A stretch of 64,000 bases of DNA from Bacteroidota bacterium (GTDB taxonomy: Bacteria > Bacteroidota > Bacteroidia > UBA4408). Of this stretch, positions 29,501 to 37,676 are shown piece by piece (positions within the stretch are counted from its first letter, which is position 1; the number at the start of each line of letters is the position of its first letter). The stretch is taken from positions 62,001 through 126,000 of the forward strand of contig CAUJCU010000009.1 of assembly GCA_963169745.1 (NCBI GenBank), read 5' to 3'. The notes beneath the pieces are model-generated. The model made no database searches. It had not been told where the DNA came from and saw nothing but the letters and a program-made list of their open reading frames with translations. A program made the position numbers and the translations under genes.

Positions 29501-30328
29501 CCTAATACAGCAAACTCTAATTCATTAGCAATAATTGTAATTCCAATGGGTACACCTACCATTACCATTGAAGCTAATAGAACCGTAATTTGCGTTGGGC
29601 AAACCGTAATACTAAATGCTACACTAACATACGGTGGTCCGGCACCTCAGTTTCAATGGCACGTTGGGGGCAATACCTTTACCACTACTACAGCCACTTT
29701 TACCGTTAGCGGTTTAACTTCATCTGCAGATGTTTCTTGTACCCTGGTAAGTAATTATTTATGTGTTACCAGCGCTACGGCACAATCAAATACAATTTCT
29801 ATACAACTAAACCAAATACCTTCAGTAACATTAAGCCCAAGTGTTACCATACATGAAGGAGAAAGCACCGTTTTAACAGCTACTGCACCGGCAGCTATGA
29901 CTTATATGTGGGTTCCTTCCGAAAGTTTAAGCTGTAGCGATTGTTTAACACCTACTGCTACACCTGAGCAAACCACAGTTTACAATTTTAGTGCTACCGA
30001 TCCGCTTACCGGATGTGCTGGTGTTGACTCTGTAAGTGTAACTGTTATTCGTACTTTTGATATTTGGGTGCCTTCAGCTTTCAGTCCGAATGATGATCAT
30101 GTTAATGATGTTTTATATGTTCGCGGAAATAATGTGAAAAATTTCACCTTTAGAGTATTTGATCGTTGGGGAAATAAATTATTTGAAACAAGCGATTTGA
30201 AGACTGGTTGGGATGGCGAATATCAAGGTCGTAAAGTAAATGCCGGAATTTTGGTTTATACACTTACGTATGAATTAAAAGATGGAACATCACAAACTAT
30301 AAAAGGAAATATAACCGTATCTAATTAA
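26510..30328 (+). CDS. Very large secreted T9SS type-B protein with seven 71-residue repeats
   Basis: A 1272-residue exported protein. Signal peptide about 1-22. A jelly-roll-like N-terminal region (NFDGALNWTL ... MIVDNIQITI) is followed by the module NTITTGIISGSPFCPG ... TGNIYTAQLSDASG shared with the protein at 22630. Seven tandem repeats (about residues 330-828), each containing TPTF.(P/A)IGP.C and GTWSPA and ending Y.FT...GQC, come next. Then three Ig-like domains, an SCSDCLTPTATP module and a C-terminal type-B T9SS domain (VPSAFSPNDDHVNDVLY ... FDRWGNKLFE ... KGNITVSN). Probably a surface adhesin or filament. Repeats 2-3 and 4-5 are near-identical at DNA level. Confidence 0.88.
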   Translation: MKRILINLTILCFLLLTVDNQAQTVIFSENFDGALNWTLNTPGASLISGSTPVPGGSPNTWAVNNNDAGDPDRTIDFTNNLHITCSGFICNILGAPGPVYNASGPANRTNTAAVMSTDIAAAAFVGAGPFTLSFQWKCKGASNPTNGSARLIYSVDGGTTWTENTFNYNYSAGYPAISTATIDMDTLTGFTPGVNNIRLGFRWFNDGTTGHVDPPMIVDNIQITIPSVSNTITTGIISGSPFCPGSTFNVPFTSTGTFNTGNIYTAQLSDASGSFASPTAIGTLNSTANTGSIPVTIPGLTPPGTGYTIRVVSSNPVATGTVTLPFTILAPVTPTFNAIANLCQNATAPALPSSSTNATPINGTWSPAVINTATVGTSTYTFTPNAGQCAATTTMDITIVAPVTPTFNPIGPVCQGTAAPNLPGSSTNSTPITGTWSPATVSTATVGITTYTFTPNAGQCATTATLSIEITAPNITPTFNPIGPLCINATAPSLPGSSTNATPVTGTWSPAVINTASAGITTYTFTPNAGQCALTTTLDIEITGSITPTFAAIGPVCQGTAAPNLPGSSTNSTPITGTWSPATVSTATVGITTYTFTPNAGQCAATATLSIEITAPNITPTFNPIGPLCINATAPSLPGSSTNATPVTGTWSPAVINTASAGITTYTFTPNAGQCALTATLDIEITTSITPTFDPIGPLCLNSTAPALPTNSTNLPAIAGTWSPATINTSALGTTVYNFTANPGQCASNTSISVEITNSMTPTFAAIGPVCQGTTAPLLPSSSSNNPAITGTWSPAVIDANTLGTATYLFTPDPGQCSTTLTMDIEVIPAPPAPSISIAANTTTICAGDMVNFTATPNSSNPGDVIQWYINNTIVTGATGLLFSSNTLNNNDQITAVFTPSSSCLSGQTATSNLIVITVNPSVTPTISINATSTQICEGQSVTFNSNITGGGTSPQIQWFVNGNAVSGANNASFTSSSLSNSDVVTAQLISSSGCASPNTANSNSLAIIVIPMGTPTITIEANRTVICVGQTVILNATLTYGGPAPQFQWHVGGNTFTTTTATFTVSGLTSSADVSCTLVSNYLCVTSATAQSNTISIQLNQIPSVTLSPSVTIHEGESTVLTATAPAAMTYMWVPSESLSCSDCLTPTATPEQTTVYNFSATDPLTGCAGVDSVSVTVIRTFDIWVPSAFSPNDDHVNDVLYVRGNNVKNFTFRVFDRWGNKLFETSDLKTGWDGEYQGRKVNAGILVYTLTYELKDGTSQTIKGNITVSN
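27497..28993 (+). repeat. Array of seven ~213-bp tandem coding repeats
   Basis: Seven in-frame units of 71-72 codons: 27497-27709, 27710-27922, 27923-28138, 28139-28351, 28352-28567, 28568-28780 and 28781-28993. Each encodes TPTF...IGP.C...APxLP, then GTWSPA, then GQC. Units alternate in type, and two cysteines per unit are conserved. Confidence 0.92.
27710..28567 (+). repeat. Two near-identical 429-bp copies (double-unit duplication)
   Basis: 27710-28138 (units 2+3) and 28139-28567 (units 4+5) are almost identical, differing by scattered substitutions (for example ACA/GCA-type changes and the first codons of units 2 and 4). The 429-bp period is exactly 143 codons, so it was copied in frame. 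Confidence 0.88.
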
Positions 30329-30360
30329 TTTTTGTTGTTTTCAATTTAGTTAGGTTTGGG

Positions 30361-30392
30361 AAGGCTGTCCGTATGGACAGCCTTCTTTTTTT
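30361..30392 (+). terminator. Intrinsic terminator after the T9SS/PorP gene run
   Basis: Stem AAGGCTGTCC, loop GTAT, stem GGACAGCCTT, then C and eight T. It lies 32 bp beyond the stop at 30328 and is unidirectional, as the left flank has no A-run. The rest of the gap to 30597 shows nothing notable. Confidence 0.92.
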
Positions 30393-30597
30393 GAAGGATA
30401 AAAAAGGCAATTTACAACCTGTGCCTAGGTATCGTTACGAACTTACTATATCAATTTTTAAAACAAGGCTGGTAACATCATATTAGCCGTGTGTAAACTA
30501 TAATAAGGAAGCGGCATAGCTTTTAAAAAGGCTTTACATAAACGTACCTTTTTTAGCCGAAAATAGAGCGTGAAGTAAAAATATTTTTCTTAAAAAC

Positions 30598-31662
30598 TTA
30601 GTGCAGTATTTTAAACAACATCTCACGCATTAATTCTCCTCTATCGGTGTGTCCACCATCAATGCCTTTACTTCGCATATCATAATCATGGAGGTATCCG
30701 ATAATGCGTACCAACTTATCAAAAGAATATTTTTTTGAGGCTATTTCCAGCTCTTTGAGTTGCGGAAAATTAACTACCATTTGCGACTTTACAGATTTTT
30801 CCGATTTGTCGGGTATTGTTTGGTAATGGAGCAATCTTGCAAAATAGCTGTATAATACGGCAATATTTTTTTCAAAGGGATGGTCTTTAGGGTTATGGGC
30901 AAAATAATCAACAATACGATTGGCTTTTAAAACATCTTTTTGTGTTATGGCACTTTGTAATTCGTAAATATTAAAATCTTTACTAATTCCTATAAAATGC
31001 TGCACATCACTAGGCGTAATCTCAGCATCGTTTTTTTTGTTGATTCTTAATTTATTTATTTCGTTTACAATACGACTCAAATCGTTCCCCAAATGATCAG
31101 AAAGCATTTGAATGGCCTTGGAGTTTATTTTTATTTTATTTTGTTCCGTGTATTGGCTAATCCACTCAACAAGTTTATATTCTTTTACCTTTTCAGATAT
31201 AAAATGAACAGCATTTTGATCTATAGCTTTTCCTAAAGTAGTTCGCTTGTCAATAGTTTTATATTTATAACAAAAAACCAAAATGGTGGTATTTTGAGGT
31301 TGACGCAAATACTCTTCTAAAGGGCTAATGCTGGTTTCCTTACTCCCTCTTTTCGATTTTACTTTAATATCAATGTTTGCAGTAAGATTTTTTACCTCCT
31401 GTGCTTCACGAACAATAATCACTTGCTTTTCGGCCATCATAGGAAACCTTTTAGCAGCACTTATGATACTCAATAAATCGGTATCTTTCCCATACAAAAT
31501 AGTTTGGTTAAACTCTTTTTCATGTTCCTCAAGTACATGGCTCTCTATATATTCGGCAATTAAATCAATGTAATAAGGTTCATCACCTTCCAAAAAATAA
31601 ACGGCTTTGTATTTTTTTTCTTGTAACGACTTGATTATATTTTCAAAACTGGGCTTAAGCAA
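30598..31662 (-). CDS. holA: DNA polymerase III delta subunit
   Basis: A 354-residue clamp-loader subunit that opens the sliding clamp. N-terminal VYFLEGDEPYYIDLIAEYI is the usual HolA start (degenerate AAA+ fold). Also characteristic are RFPMMAEKQVIIVREAQ and the three-domain helical C-terminus (NDLSRIVNEINKL, ISKDFNIYELQSAI). No Walker A lysine is expected in delta. Gene order is AMP nucleosidase then holA on the minus strand, separated by 40 bp. Confidence 0.9.
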   Translation of the reverse strand: MLKPSFENIIKSLQEKKYKAVYFLEGDEPYYIDLIAEYIESHVLEEHEKEFNQTILYGKDTDLLSIISAAKRFPMMAEKQVIIVREAQEVKNLTANIDIKVKSKRGSKETSISPLEEYLRQPQNTTILVFCYKYKTIDKRTTLGKAIDQNAVHFISEKVKEYKLVEWISQYTEQNKIKINSKAIQMLSDHLGNDLSRIVNEINKLRINKKNDAEITPSDVQHFIGISKDFNIYELQSAITQKDVLKANRIVDYFAHNPKDHPFEKNIAVLYSYFARLLHYQTIPDKSEKSVKSQMVVNFPQLKELEIASKKYSFDKLVRIIGYLHDYDMRSKGIDGGHTDRGELMREMLFKILH

Positions 31663-31702
31663 GAGATTTTCGTATTAACTTATGGGGCAAGGAATAGCTT
31701 GT

Positions 31703-32473
31703 TTAAAAACGCAAATGTTTTACGGTGTTTTTATTGTGTATTAACTGATGTAATGATTGAATTCCGATTTTCAAGTGTATATCAACAAAATTTTCAGTTA
31801 TTTTTTTATCACTTTCGGTTGTTTTAACTCCTGTAGAAATCATGGGTTGATCGCTTACCAGCAATAAAGCACCGGTAGGAATTTCGTTAAAAAATCCGGT
31901 GCTGAATATAGTGGCAGTTTCCATGTCAATACCCATTACTCGTAGTTTTCTTAAGTAATCTTTAAATTCATCATCATGTTCCCAAACACGTCTGTTAGTG
32001 GTATAAATTGTACCCGTCCAATAATCTCTTTTAAACTCTCTAATGGTGGTGCTTACGGCCTTTTGCAAACTAAAAGCAGGCAATGCAGGCACTTCGGGAG
32101 GAAAGTAATCGTTTGAAGTTCCTTCACCTCGTACGGCAGCTATGGGAAGTATTAAATCGCCTAAAGCATTTTTCTTTTTTAGCCCTCCGCATTTTCCTAA
32201 AAATAAGCATGCTTTAGGAACTGCAGCACTCAATAAATCCATAACAGTAGCAGCATTGGCGCTCCCCATACCAAAATTAATAATGGTTATATCATCGGCT
32301 GTGGCATTGGGCATAATTTTATCCATACCTTCAACCGGGACTTTGTTCCAGTCTGCAAATTTTTTTACATAGTTCTGAAAGTTGGTTAGTAAAATATACT
32401 TGCCAATTTTGTCAATACTCAAACCCGTATAGCGTGGCAACCAATTGGATACAATTTCTTCTTTACTTTTCAT
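31703..32473 (-). CDS. AMP nucleosidase (short Bacteroidota form)
   Basis: A 256-residue phosphorylase-fold (PNP/UDP family) enzyme predicted to hydrolyse AMP to adenine and ribose-5-phosphate. The core is visible: NFGMGSANAATVMDLL (phosphate loop), LGKCGGLKKKNALGDLILP, MGIDMETATIFSTGF (the conserved Met-Glu of the nucleoside site) and LLLVSDQP (acid near the base). It lacks the ~180-residue N-terminal regulatory domain of E. coli Amn, as short homologues do. Other nucleosidase specificities of the fold are possible. A TAnnTTTG-type box lies about 55 bp upstream. Confidence 0.8.
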   Translation of the reverse strand: MKSKEEIVSNWLPRYTGLSIDKIGKYILLTNFQNYVKKFADWNKVPVEGMDKIMPNATADDITIINFGMGSANAATVMDLLSAAVPKACLFLGKCGGLKKKNALGDLILPIAAVRGEGTSNDYFPPEVPALPAFSLQKAVSTTIREFKRDYWTGTIYTTNRRVWEHDDEFKDYLRKLRVMGIDMETATIFSTGFFNEIPTGALLLVSDQPMISTGVKTTESDKKITENFVDIHLKIGIQSLHQLIHNKNTVKHLRF

Positions 32474-32525
32474 AATTTAATATTTCAACTTTATCTAAAA
32501 ATTGCCTTTTAAAGAATTAAGAACT

Positions 32526-32533
32526 CAAAGGTA
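32526..32533 (-). promoter_or_regulatory. Candidate -7 box for the AMP nucleosidase-holA pair
   Basis: Minus-strand reading TACCTTTG matches TAnnTTTG, with start codon at 32473. No -33 TTG seen at the expected distance. Confidence 0.4.
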
Positions 32534-32735
32534 AGCAAAAGCTTTTAATTTATTTTTCGACTTTTTGTTTGACGAAAAATTCCTTTTTTTAAGCACTTTT
32601 GTATTCAATTTTTCTTAATTTAACACTTCTGCTTTTGCCTTTTATTGCTTGCAAAGCGTGTAGCTTGTTAAAGAACACAGTGTTATTTTATTTGTCAATT
32701 ATAGAAAATCTTTTTCTATGACAAAAAATTATCAT

Positions 32736-32743
32736 TAACTTTG
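32736..32743 (+). promoter_or_regulatory. Candidate -7 box for the DUF6580-like gene
   Basis: TAACTTTG matches TAnnTTTG, 37 bp before the ATG at 32781 in the divergent gap 32474-32780. The remainder of this 307-bp gap is AT-rich with no gene seen. Confidence 0.42.
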
Positions 32744-32780
32744 ACTTTTCTAAATCAAATTAAAGCATTTCTTAATTATT

Positions 32781-33335
32781 ATGATTAAAAATTCACAAAA
32801 ACCTATATTCATTATAGCGGCTCTTGTTTTGGTTTCACTTAGCCGTTTATTGCCACACTTGCCTAACTTTACTCCAATTGCTGCTATTGCCTTATTTGGC
32901 GGAGCGTATTTAAACAATAATCGGGTAGCCTTTTTAACCACCTTTGCAGCTTTGTTTTTGAGTGATTTGTTAGTGAATACGATACATTACAATAATTATG
33001 ATGTTATAGGATATTTTTCGGAGCCTTATGTTTTATCGGTTTATCTTTCATTTGCACTTACTGTCTTTATGGGAATTTCTTTAAAGAGTAACATTACTGC
33101 AAAGCGCATAGGGCTATTGTCACTCAGCTCGTCACTAATTTTTTGGTTGGTTACCAATTTAGCTTGTTGGCCGGGTAATCCCTTATACTCCCAAGATTTA
33201 TCTGGTTTAATGGCGTGCTATATTGCAGCTATTCCATTTTTAGGAAATGTTGTTGGTGATTTATTTTATAATACGATACTTTTCGGAGCTGCATATATTG
33301 TTTTCACTAGCGCACCCAGCAAGGTAAAAGCATAA
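32781..33335 (+). CDS. DUF6580-like integral membrane protein
   Basis: A 184-residue protein with about five hydrophobic segments and a conserved-looking first part, SRLLPHLPNFTPIAAIALFGGAYL, which I recognise as the hallmark of a small Bacteroidota membrane family (DUF6580). WLVTNLACWPGNPLYSQDLSGLMACYIAAIPF is the other conserved block. Fold and size resemble substrate-specific components of small-molecule (vitamin-type) transporters, but this is only a resemblance. Monocistronic: own candidate promoter and a terminator 20 bp downstream. Confidence 0.75.
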   Translation: MIKNSQKPIFIIAALVLVSLSRLLPHLPNFTPIAAIALFGGAYLNNNRVAFLTTFAALFLSDLLVNTIHYNNYDVIGYFSEPYVLSVYLSFALTVFMGISLKSNITAKRIGLLSLSSSLIFWLVTNLACWPGNPLYSQDLSGLMACYIAAIPFLGNVVGDLFYNTILFGAAYIVFTSAPSKVKA

Positions 33336-33354
33336 ATTGTTTTTATTTTTATTT

Positions 33355-33391
33355 AAAAAAAGTCGTCTTATAAAATAAGGCGACTTTTTTT
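33355..33391 (+). terminator. Intrinsic terminator after the DUF6580-like gene
   Basis: Stem AGTCGTCTTAT / ATAAGGCGACT (one G-U pair) with a three-base loop, preceded by A-run and followed by seven T. Confidence 0.88.
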
Positions 33392-33505
33392 GTTTGTACG
33401 CCATAACTTTAAATTATTATTTCTGTTTTTCAAAGTGTATTAAAAACACTTTTAAAAGGATTAAAATAAAGCAATTTTATCTGAAATTCACATCTAAAAA
33501 TAGCC

Positions 33506-33513
33506 TATATTTG
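33506..33513 (+). promoter_or_regulatory. Candidate -7 box for the GAPDH gene
   Basis: TATATTTG matches TAnnTTTG, 46 bp before the ATG at 33560, leaving a leader of roughly 40 bases that contains a run of seven G. Confidence 0.45.
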
Positions 33514-33559
33514 TCGTCCAAAATGGGGGGGAAATAATTTATTAACATATCATTATCTT

Positions 33560-35023
33560 ATGGAAACATTACAAACAAAATCAGATTATGAATTAAAATT
33601 AGTAGATTGGATTAATGACGAAAAAGCGGCCATTAAACTAATTAATGTTACCGGCCATTTGTGGTTTGATAAATCGGTTGAACTGATTTTATTCCGCAAC
33701 CAGTTGGTTGACCGAAGTGCCAGTGAAATTTTAAATTTACACCAGTATGCCAACACGGTAGTAAAAAAGCCTATTCATGTGAAAGACACATTGGCTTTGG
33801 CCGAAGCCATTGATGCATTACCCAAAATTTCGGCTGCCCGAATTGATATCGGTCGTTTGGCATCAGAATGGATGCAGGAAAAGCCATCGGGAATCAATGT
33901 GCAGGATTTTGTAAAAAAGCAACTTAAAGATTTTATAGAGCATAAAGGAGCCGATTTTGTACCTAAAGATGTGGTGTTGTTTGGTTTTGGTCGTATAGGT
34001 CGTTTGGCCGCAAGAGAATTAATTGCACAGGCAGGCAAAGGCGAGCAGTTGCGCTTAAGAGCTATAGTTACACGTTCAAATTCAAATGAAGATATAACAA
34101 AAAGAGCCGATTTATTGCGCACCGACTCCGTTCATGGACCATTTCCGGGAACGGTTATTGAAGATTTTGAAAATAAAGCACTTATTGTAAATGGCCATAA
34201 AGTTGAAATGATTGCCGCTTCAAAGCCTGATGAAGTAGATTATACGCAATATGGTATTAACAATGCCTTACTTATAGATAATACAGGTATTGCACGTGAC
34301 CGCGAAGGACTGGCTAAGCATTTAAAATCTAAAGGTGTGAGTAAAATATTACTTACTGCCCCGGGTAAAGGAGATATTCCTAATATAGTACATGGTGTTA
34401 ACAATGGAACATGGAATAGTGATGAATCTATATTCTCTGCTGCTTCTTGTACTACCAATGCTATTGTGCCTGTTTTAAAAGTAATATCAGATACATTAGG
34501 AATAGAAAGAGGGCATATTGAAACGATTCACTCTTATACCAACGATCAAAACTTATTAGATAACTATCATGTCAAATATCGGAGAGGTCGTTCGGCTGCC
34601 CTCAACATGGTAATTACCGAAACAGGTGCTGATAAGGCAGTAGCTAAAGTATTGCCACACTTAGCAGGTAAACTTACCGGAAATGCCGTGCGGGTACCAA
34701 CTCCAGATGTTTCATTGGCTATACTAAATTTGAATATCAGCAAAAATACATCAAAAGATGAGGTAAATGAAATTATGCGTAATGCTGCCTTAAACGGGAG
34801 TTTGGTAGAACAAATACAGTACTCTATTTCCAATGAGCTCGTATCAACTGATTTAGTTGGTAATTCATGCGCTTCAATATTTGACAGCCCGGCTACTATT
34901 GTTTCAAAAGATGGTAAAAGTTTAGTACTTTATGTATGGTACGATAACGAATATGGATACACACGCCAGGTAATACGACTTTCAAAAGAACTGGCCGGAG
35001 TAATCAGAATGAGATATTATTAG
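33560..35023 (+). CDS. Glyceraldehyde-3-phosphate dehydrogenase, long form
   Basis: NAD(P)-dependent enzyme of glycolysis/gluconeogenesis. The dehydrogenase domain starts near residue 135 with VVLFGFGRIGRLAAREL (Rossmann fold). The catalytic cysteine C297 lies in SAASCTTNAIV, and the protein ends with WYDNEYGYTRQV. At 487 residues it exceeds the standard ~335 by an N-terminal helical extension of about 130 residues without a motif I know. Long GAPDHs of this kind occur in Bacteroidota and some gamma-proteobacteria. Monocistronic, with promoter-like box and strong terminator. Confidence 0.93.
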   Translation: METLQTKSDYELKLVDWINDEKAAIKLINVTGHLWFDKSVELILFRNQLVDRSASEILNLHQYANTVVKKPIHVKDTLALAEAIDALPKISAARIDIGRLASEWMQEKPSGINVQDFVKKQLKDFIEHKGADFVPKDVVLFGFGRIGRLAARELIAQAGKGEQLRLRAIVTRSNSNEDITKRADLLRTDSVHGPFPGTVIEDFENKALIVNGHKVEMIAASKPDEVDYTQYGINNALLIDNTGIARDREGLAKHLKSKGVSKILLTAPGKGDIPNIVHGVNNGTWNSDESIFSAASCTTNAIVPVLKVISDTLGIERGHIETIHSYTNDQNLLDNYHVKYRRGRSAALNMVITETGADKAVAKVLPHLAGKLTGNAVRVPTPDVSLAILNLNISKNTSKDEVNEIMRNAALNGSLVEQIQYSISNELVSTDLVGNSCASIFDSPATIVSKDGKSLVLYVWYDNEYGYTRQVIRLSKELAGVIRMRYY

Positions 35024-35046
35024 TTCTATCTTTATCAGAACATCCT

Positions 35047-35086
35047 AAAAGCGGGCTGAGATTAATAATATCAGCCCGCTTTTTTT
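35047..35086 (+). terminator. Intrinsic terminator after the GAPDH gene
   Basis: Stem AAGCGGGCTGA / TCAGCCCGCTT around an AT-rich loop, preceded by A-run and followed by seven T. Confidence 0.92.
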
Positions 35087-35278
35087 ATAATCAAAAAGAA
35101 AATTAAGATTAACAAGTGTTCCTGGTTCAATAATCAATGAATTACATGCGCTAAAAAAATAATTTCAACTATTTTTTGTTAGAAGATTTAAAATTCTTAG
35201 GTTTACCTTATAATTTGGCTAACAATTTTGGGAGTAAAATCGTAGCATAATAAAGTCATCAAAAAAATATACGATTAA

Positions 35279-37663
35279 ATGAACTTTAATAAATTACCTA
35301 AGCTTACTCTACTGCTGCTTTTTATATTTGTTAATAAAGGGTTTTCACAAATTGTTATCACAACCAACACCTATACCACTCCTAATCCTGCTGTTAGTCT
35401 TGTAAACAATGTTTTATTAGGTTCAGGTGTTACGGCAAGTAATATTCAATTTACACCGGCTGCAAATTCAAATTCTCAATTAGGTTTTTTTAAAGGAGCA
35501 AATTCTAACTTAGGTTTAGATAGTGGTTTGGTTCTTTCAACCGGATTGGTTACTGATTTTATGCCGGGTTCATTTGGTATAGGTATTACCAATACAATTA
35601 TGGGTAATGCCGATTTACTAAACGTGGCCAATTCAGTGCCCCCACTTATTGGACAAAACTTTTCAGTTTCTCAAGTTTTTGATGTAGCGGTATTAGAATT
35701 TGATTTTGTTCCCGCTTCAGACACCGTTCGTTTTAGATATGTATTTGGTTCAAATGAATACCAAACCTTTATAAATACAAGTTACAACGATGTTTTTGGC
35801 TTCTTTATAAGTGGCCCTGGTATTACTGGTCCTTATGCTGGAAATTCAAAAAACATTGCGGTTGTACCCAATTCTAATCCTCCTTTACCAATTACAATTA
35901 GCTCGGTACAACCCGCTTTAAATGGCTTTTATTATATTGATAATCCTGCCAATACAACCATAGCTTTAAACGGTTTTACTAAAGTAATTACGGCCATGTC
36001 ACCGGTTACTTGTGGCGAAACTTATCATATTCGCTTGGCTATTGCTGATGGGTCAGATGGGGCATTAGACTCAGGAGTATTTTTAGAAGCCAATAGCTTC
36101 AGCAGTCAGGGACTTCAACTATCGAGCTCAGTGAGTATGGGAGGCTCAGATACAGTTTTGTATGAAGGCTGTGGAGTAGCCACTATTAATTTGGTTCGTC
36201 CCGGAGACATTACTGAAGGAGATACCATTCATTTTGTTATAGGCGGAACACCCAATAATGGTGATTACACTAATTTTGCGGATAGTTTGGTGTATTTGCC
36301 CGGACAACAAACAGCAGCTATTACCATAACGGCCTATCAGGATAATATTCAGGAGGGAACAGATACCATTACTATTACCACCTTAGGAAATGCTTGCTCT
36401 ACACAAATATCAAAACTAACACTATATATTAAAGATGTTCCTCCCATTTTTGCTAACGCAGGAAATGATACTACCCTAAATTGTGCCGGTGACCCGGCCT
36501 TTTTACATGCCTCGGCTAACGGAGGAATTTTAGGTTACCAATATACTTGGTTAGGAGGTTTAGGAAATACCCGAACCATTACGGTTAATCCTATGCAAAC
36601 TACATCATACATAGTAATGATTCAAGATACTTGTTTGCAGGTTGTAGATTATGATACGGTTGTAGTTCACATCCCTCAAGTTAACCCTATTTTGGTAACC
36701 GCTTCCGATAATCAAGATATTACCTGCCCTAACGACCCGGTTACTTTTACTGCTGAAGCCTCGGGGGGCACACCACCTTATACCATGTTTTGGCAAAACC
36801 CTTATACGCTTGGAAATACAGCAACATTCACAACTCCTGTTGACCAATGGTACGTAGTGGAAGTTACAGATGCCTGTCATATTTTACATGGCTATGATAC
36901 CGTAAAAGTTAACCTTATAGAATTTAACCCTTTAACTGTTTTTTTACCCGAAGAACTTAATATATGTCTGGGCGAAACCGCAACAGCCCAAGCGCAGGTT
37001 TTTGGCGGAGTTAAGGACTATTTGTATAGTTGGACTAATATAAATTCTTCTTCCCCTTCAATTACAGTTAGCCCTGCAAATACCTCAATATACTCCGTAC
37101 ATGTATCTGATTTTTGTAATAATACAGCCTCAGCCACTGTAAAGGTAAATATTAATTATCCGGTTGCTGATTTCTCTTATGAAGCAAATCCGGTAAACGA
37201 TTATGATATTAACTTTACCAACCTGTCTTTAAATCCTGTAACAAATTATTGGGATTTTGCTGATGGTAATTTTTCGGATGAAACACACCCAACGCATATT
37301 TATGAGGATAGCGGAAGTTACTCTGTGAGCTTAATAATGCAAGATATAAAAGGCTGTATTGATACGGTAAAAAATACGGTTTGGGTCAATCCGGAACTTA
37401 GGGTGCTCATTCCAAATGCGTTTACACCCAATGGCGATGGGCTAAATGATGAATGGGAAATTTATGGACAAGGTATAGTTGAATTAAATTTTATTATTTT
37501 TGACCGCTGGGGAGGAAAAATATTTGATAATGGTGGTGTACTCAATAATAAAAAATGGCTTGGTCAGAATGCTTCGCAGGGGGTATATTCGTATTATATT
37601 ACAGCTAAAGGATTTTCAGGTAAACTATATCATAAATACGGCTCAATAAATTTAATCAGGTAA
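35279..37663 (+). CDS. Secreted T9SS type-B protein with choice-of-anchor-L domain (paralog 1)
   Basis: A 794-residue exported protein with signal peptide about 1-23 (NKGFS|Q). Residues ~24-280 form a choice-of-anchor-L-type domain: GLDSGLVLSTG, FDFVPASDTVRFRYVFGSNEY, DVFGFFISGPG, YHIRLAIADGSDGALDSGVFLEA. A Calx-beta-like stretch (about 300-385: GDTIHFVIGG ... YLPGQQTAAITITAY) and Ig/PKD-like modules follow, including a PKD domain with YWDFADGNFSDETHPTHIY. It ends in a type-B T9SS sorting domain (LIPNAFTPNGDGLNDEWE ... FDRWGG). First gene of a three-gene plus-strand run; 13 bp from the next gene. Confidence 0.88.
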   Translation: MNFNKLPKLTLLLLFIFVNKGFSQIVITTNTYTTPNPAVSLVNNVLLGSGVTASNIQFTPAANSNSQLGFFKGANSNLGLDSGLVLSTGLVTDFMPGSFGIGITNTIMGNADLLNVANSVPPLIGQNFSVSQVFDVAVLEFDFVPASDTVRFRYVFGSNEYQTFINTSYNDVFGFFISGPGITGPYAGNSKNIAVVPNSNPPLPITISSVQPALNGFYYIDNPANTTIALNGFTKVITAMSPVTCGETYHIRLAIADGSDGALDSGVFLEANSFSSQGLQLSSSVSMGGSDTVLYEGCGVATINLVRPGDITEGDTIHFVIGGTPNNGDYTNFADSLVYLPGQQTAAITITAYQDNIQEGTDTITITTLGNACSTQISKLTLYIKDVPPIFANAGNDTTLNCAGDPAFLHASANGGILGYQYTWLGGLGNTRTITVNPMQTTSYIVMIQDTCLQVVDYDTVVVHIPQVNPILVTASDNQDITCPNDPVTFTAEASGGTPPYTMFWQNPYTLGNTATFTTPVDQWYVVEVTDACHILHGYDTVKVNLIEFNPLTVFLPEELNICLGETATAQAQVFGGVKDYLYSWTNINSSSPSITVSPANTSIYSVHVSDFCNNTASATVKVNINYPVADFSYEANPVNDYDINFTNLSLNPVTNYWDFADGNFSDETHPTHIYEDSGSYSVSLIMQDIKGCIDTVKNTVWVNPELRVLIPNAFTPNGDGLNDEWEIYGQGIVELNFIIFDRWGGKIFDNGGVLNNKKWLGQNASQGVYSYYITAKGFSGKLYHKYGSINLIR

Positions 37664-37676
37664 CAATAAGTAAAAT

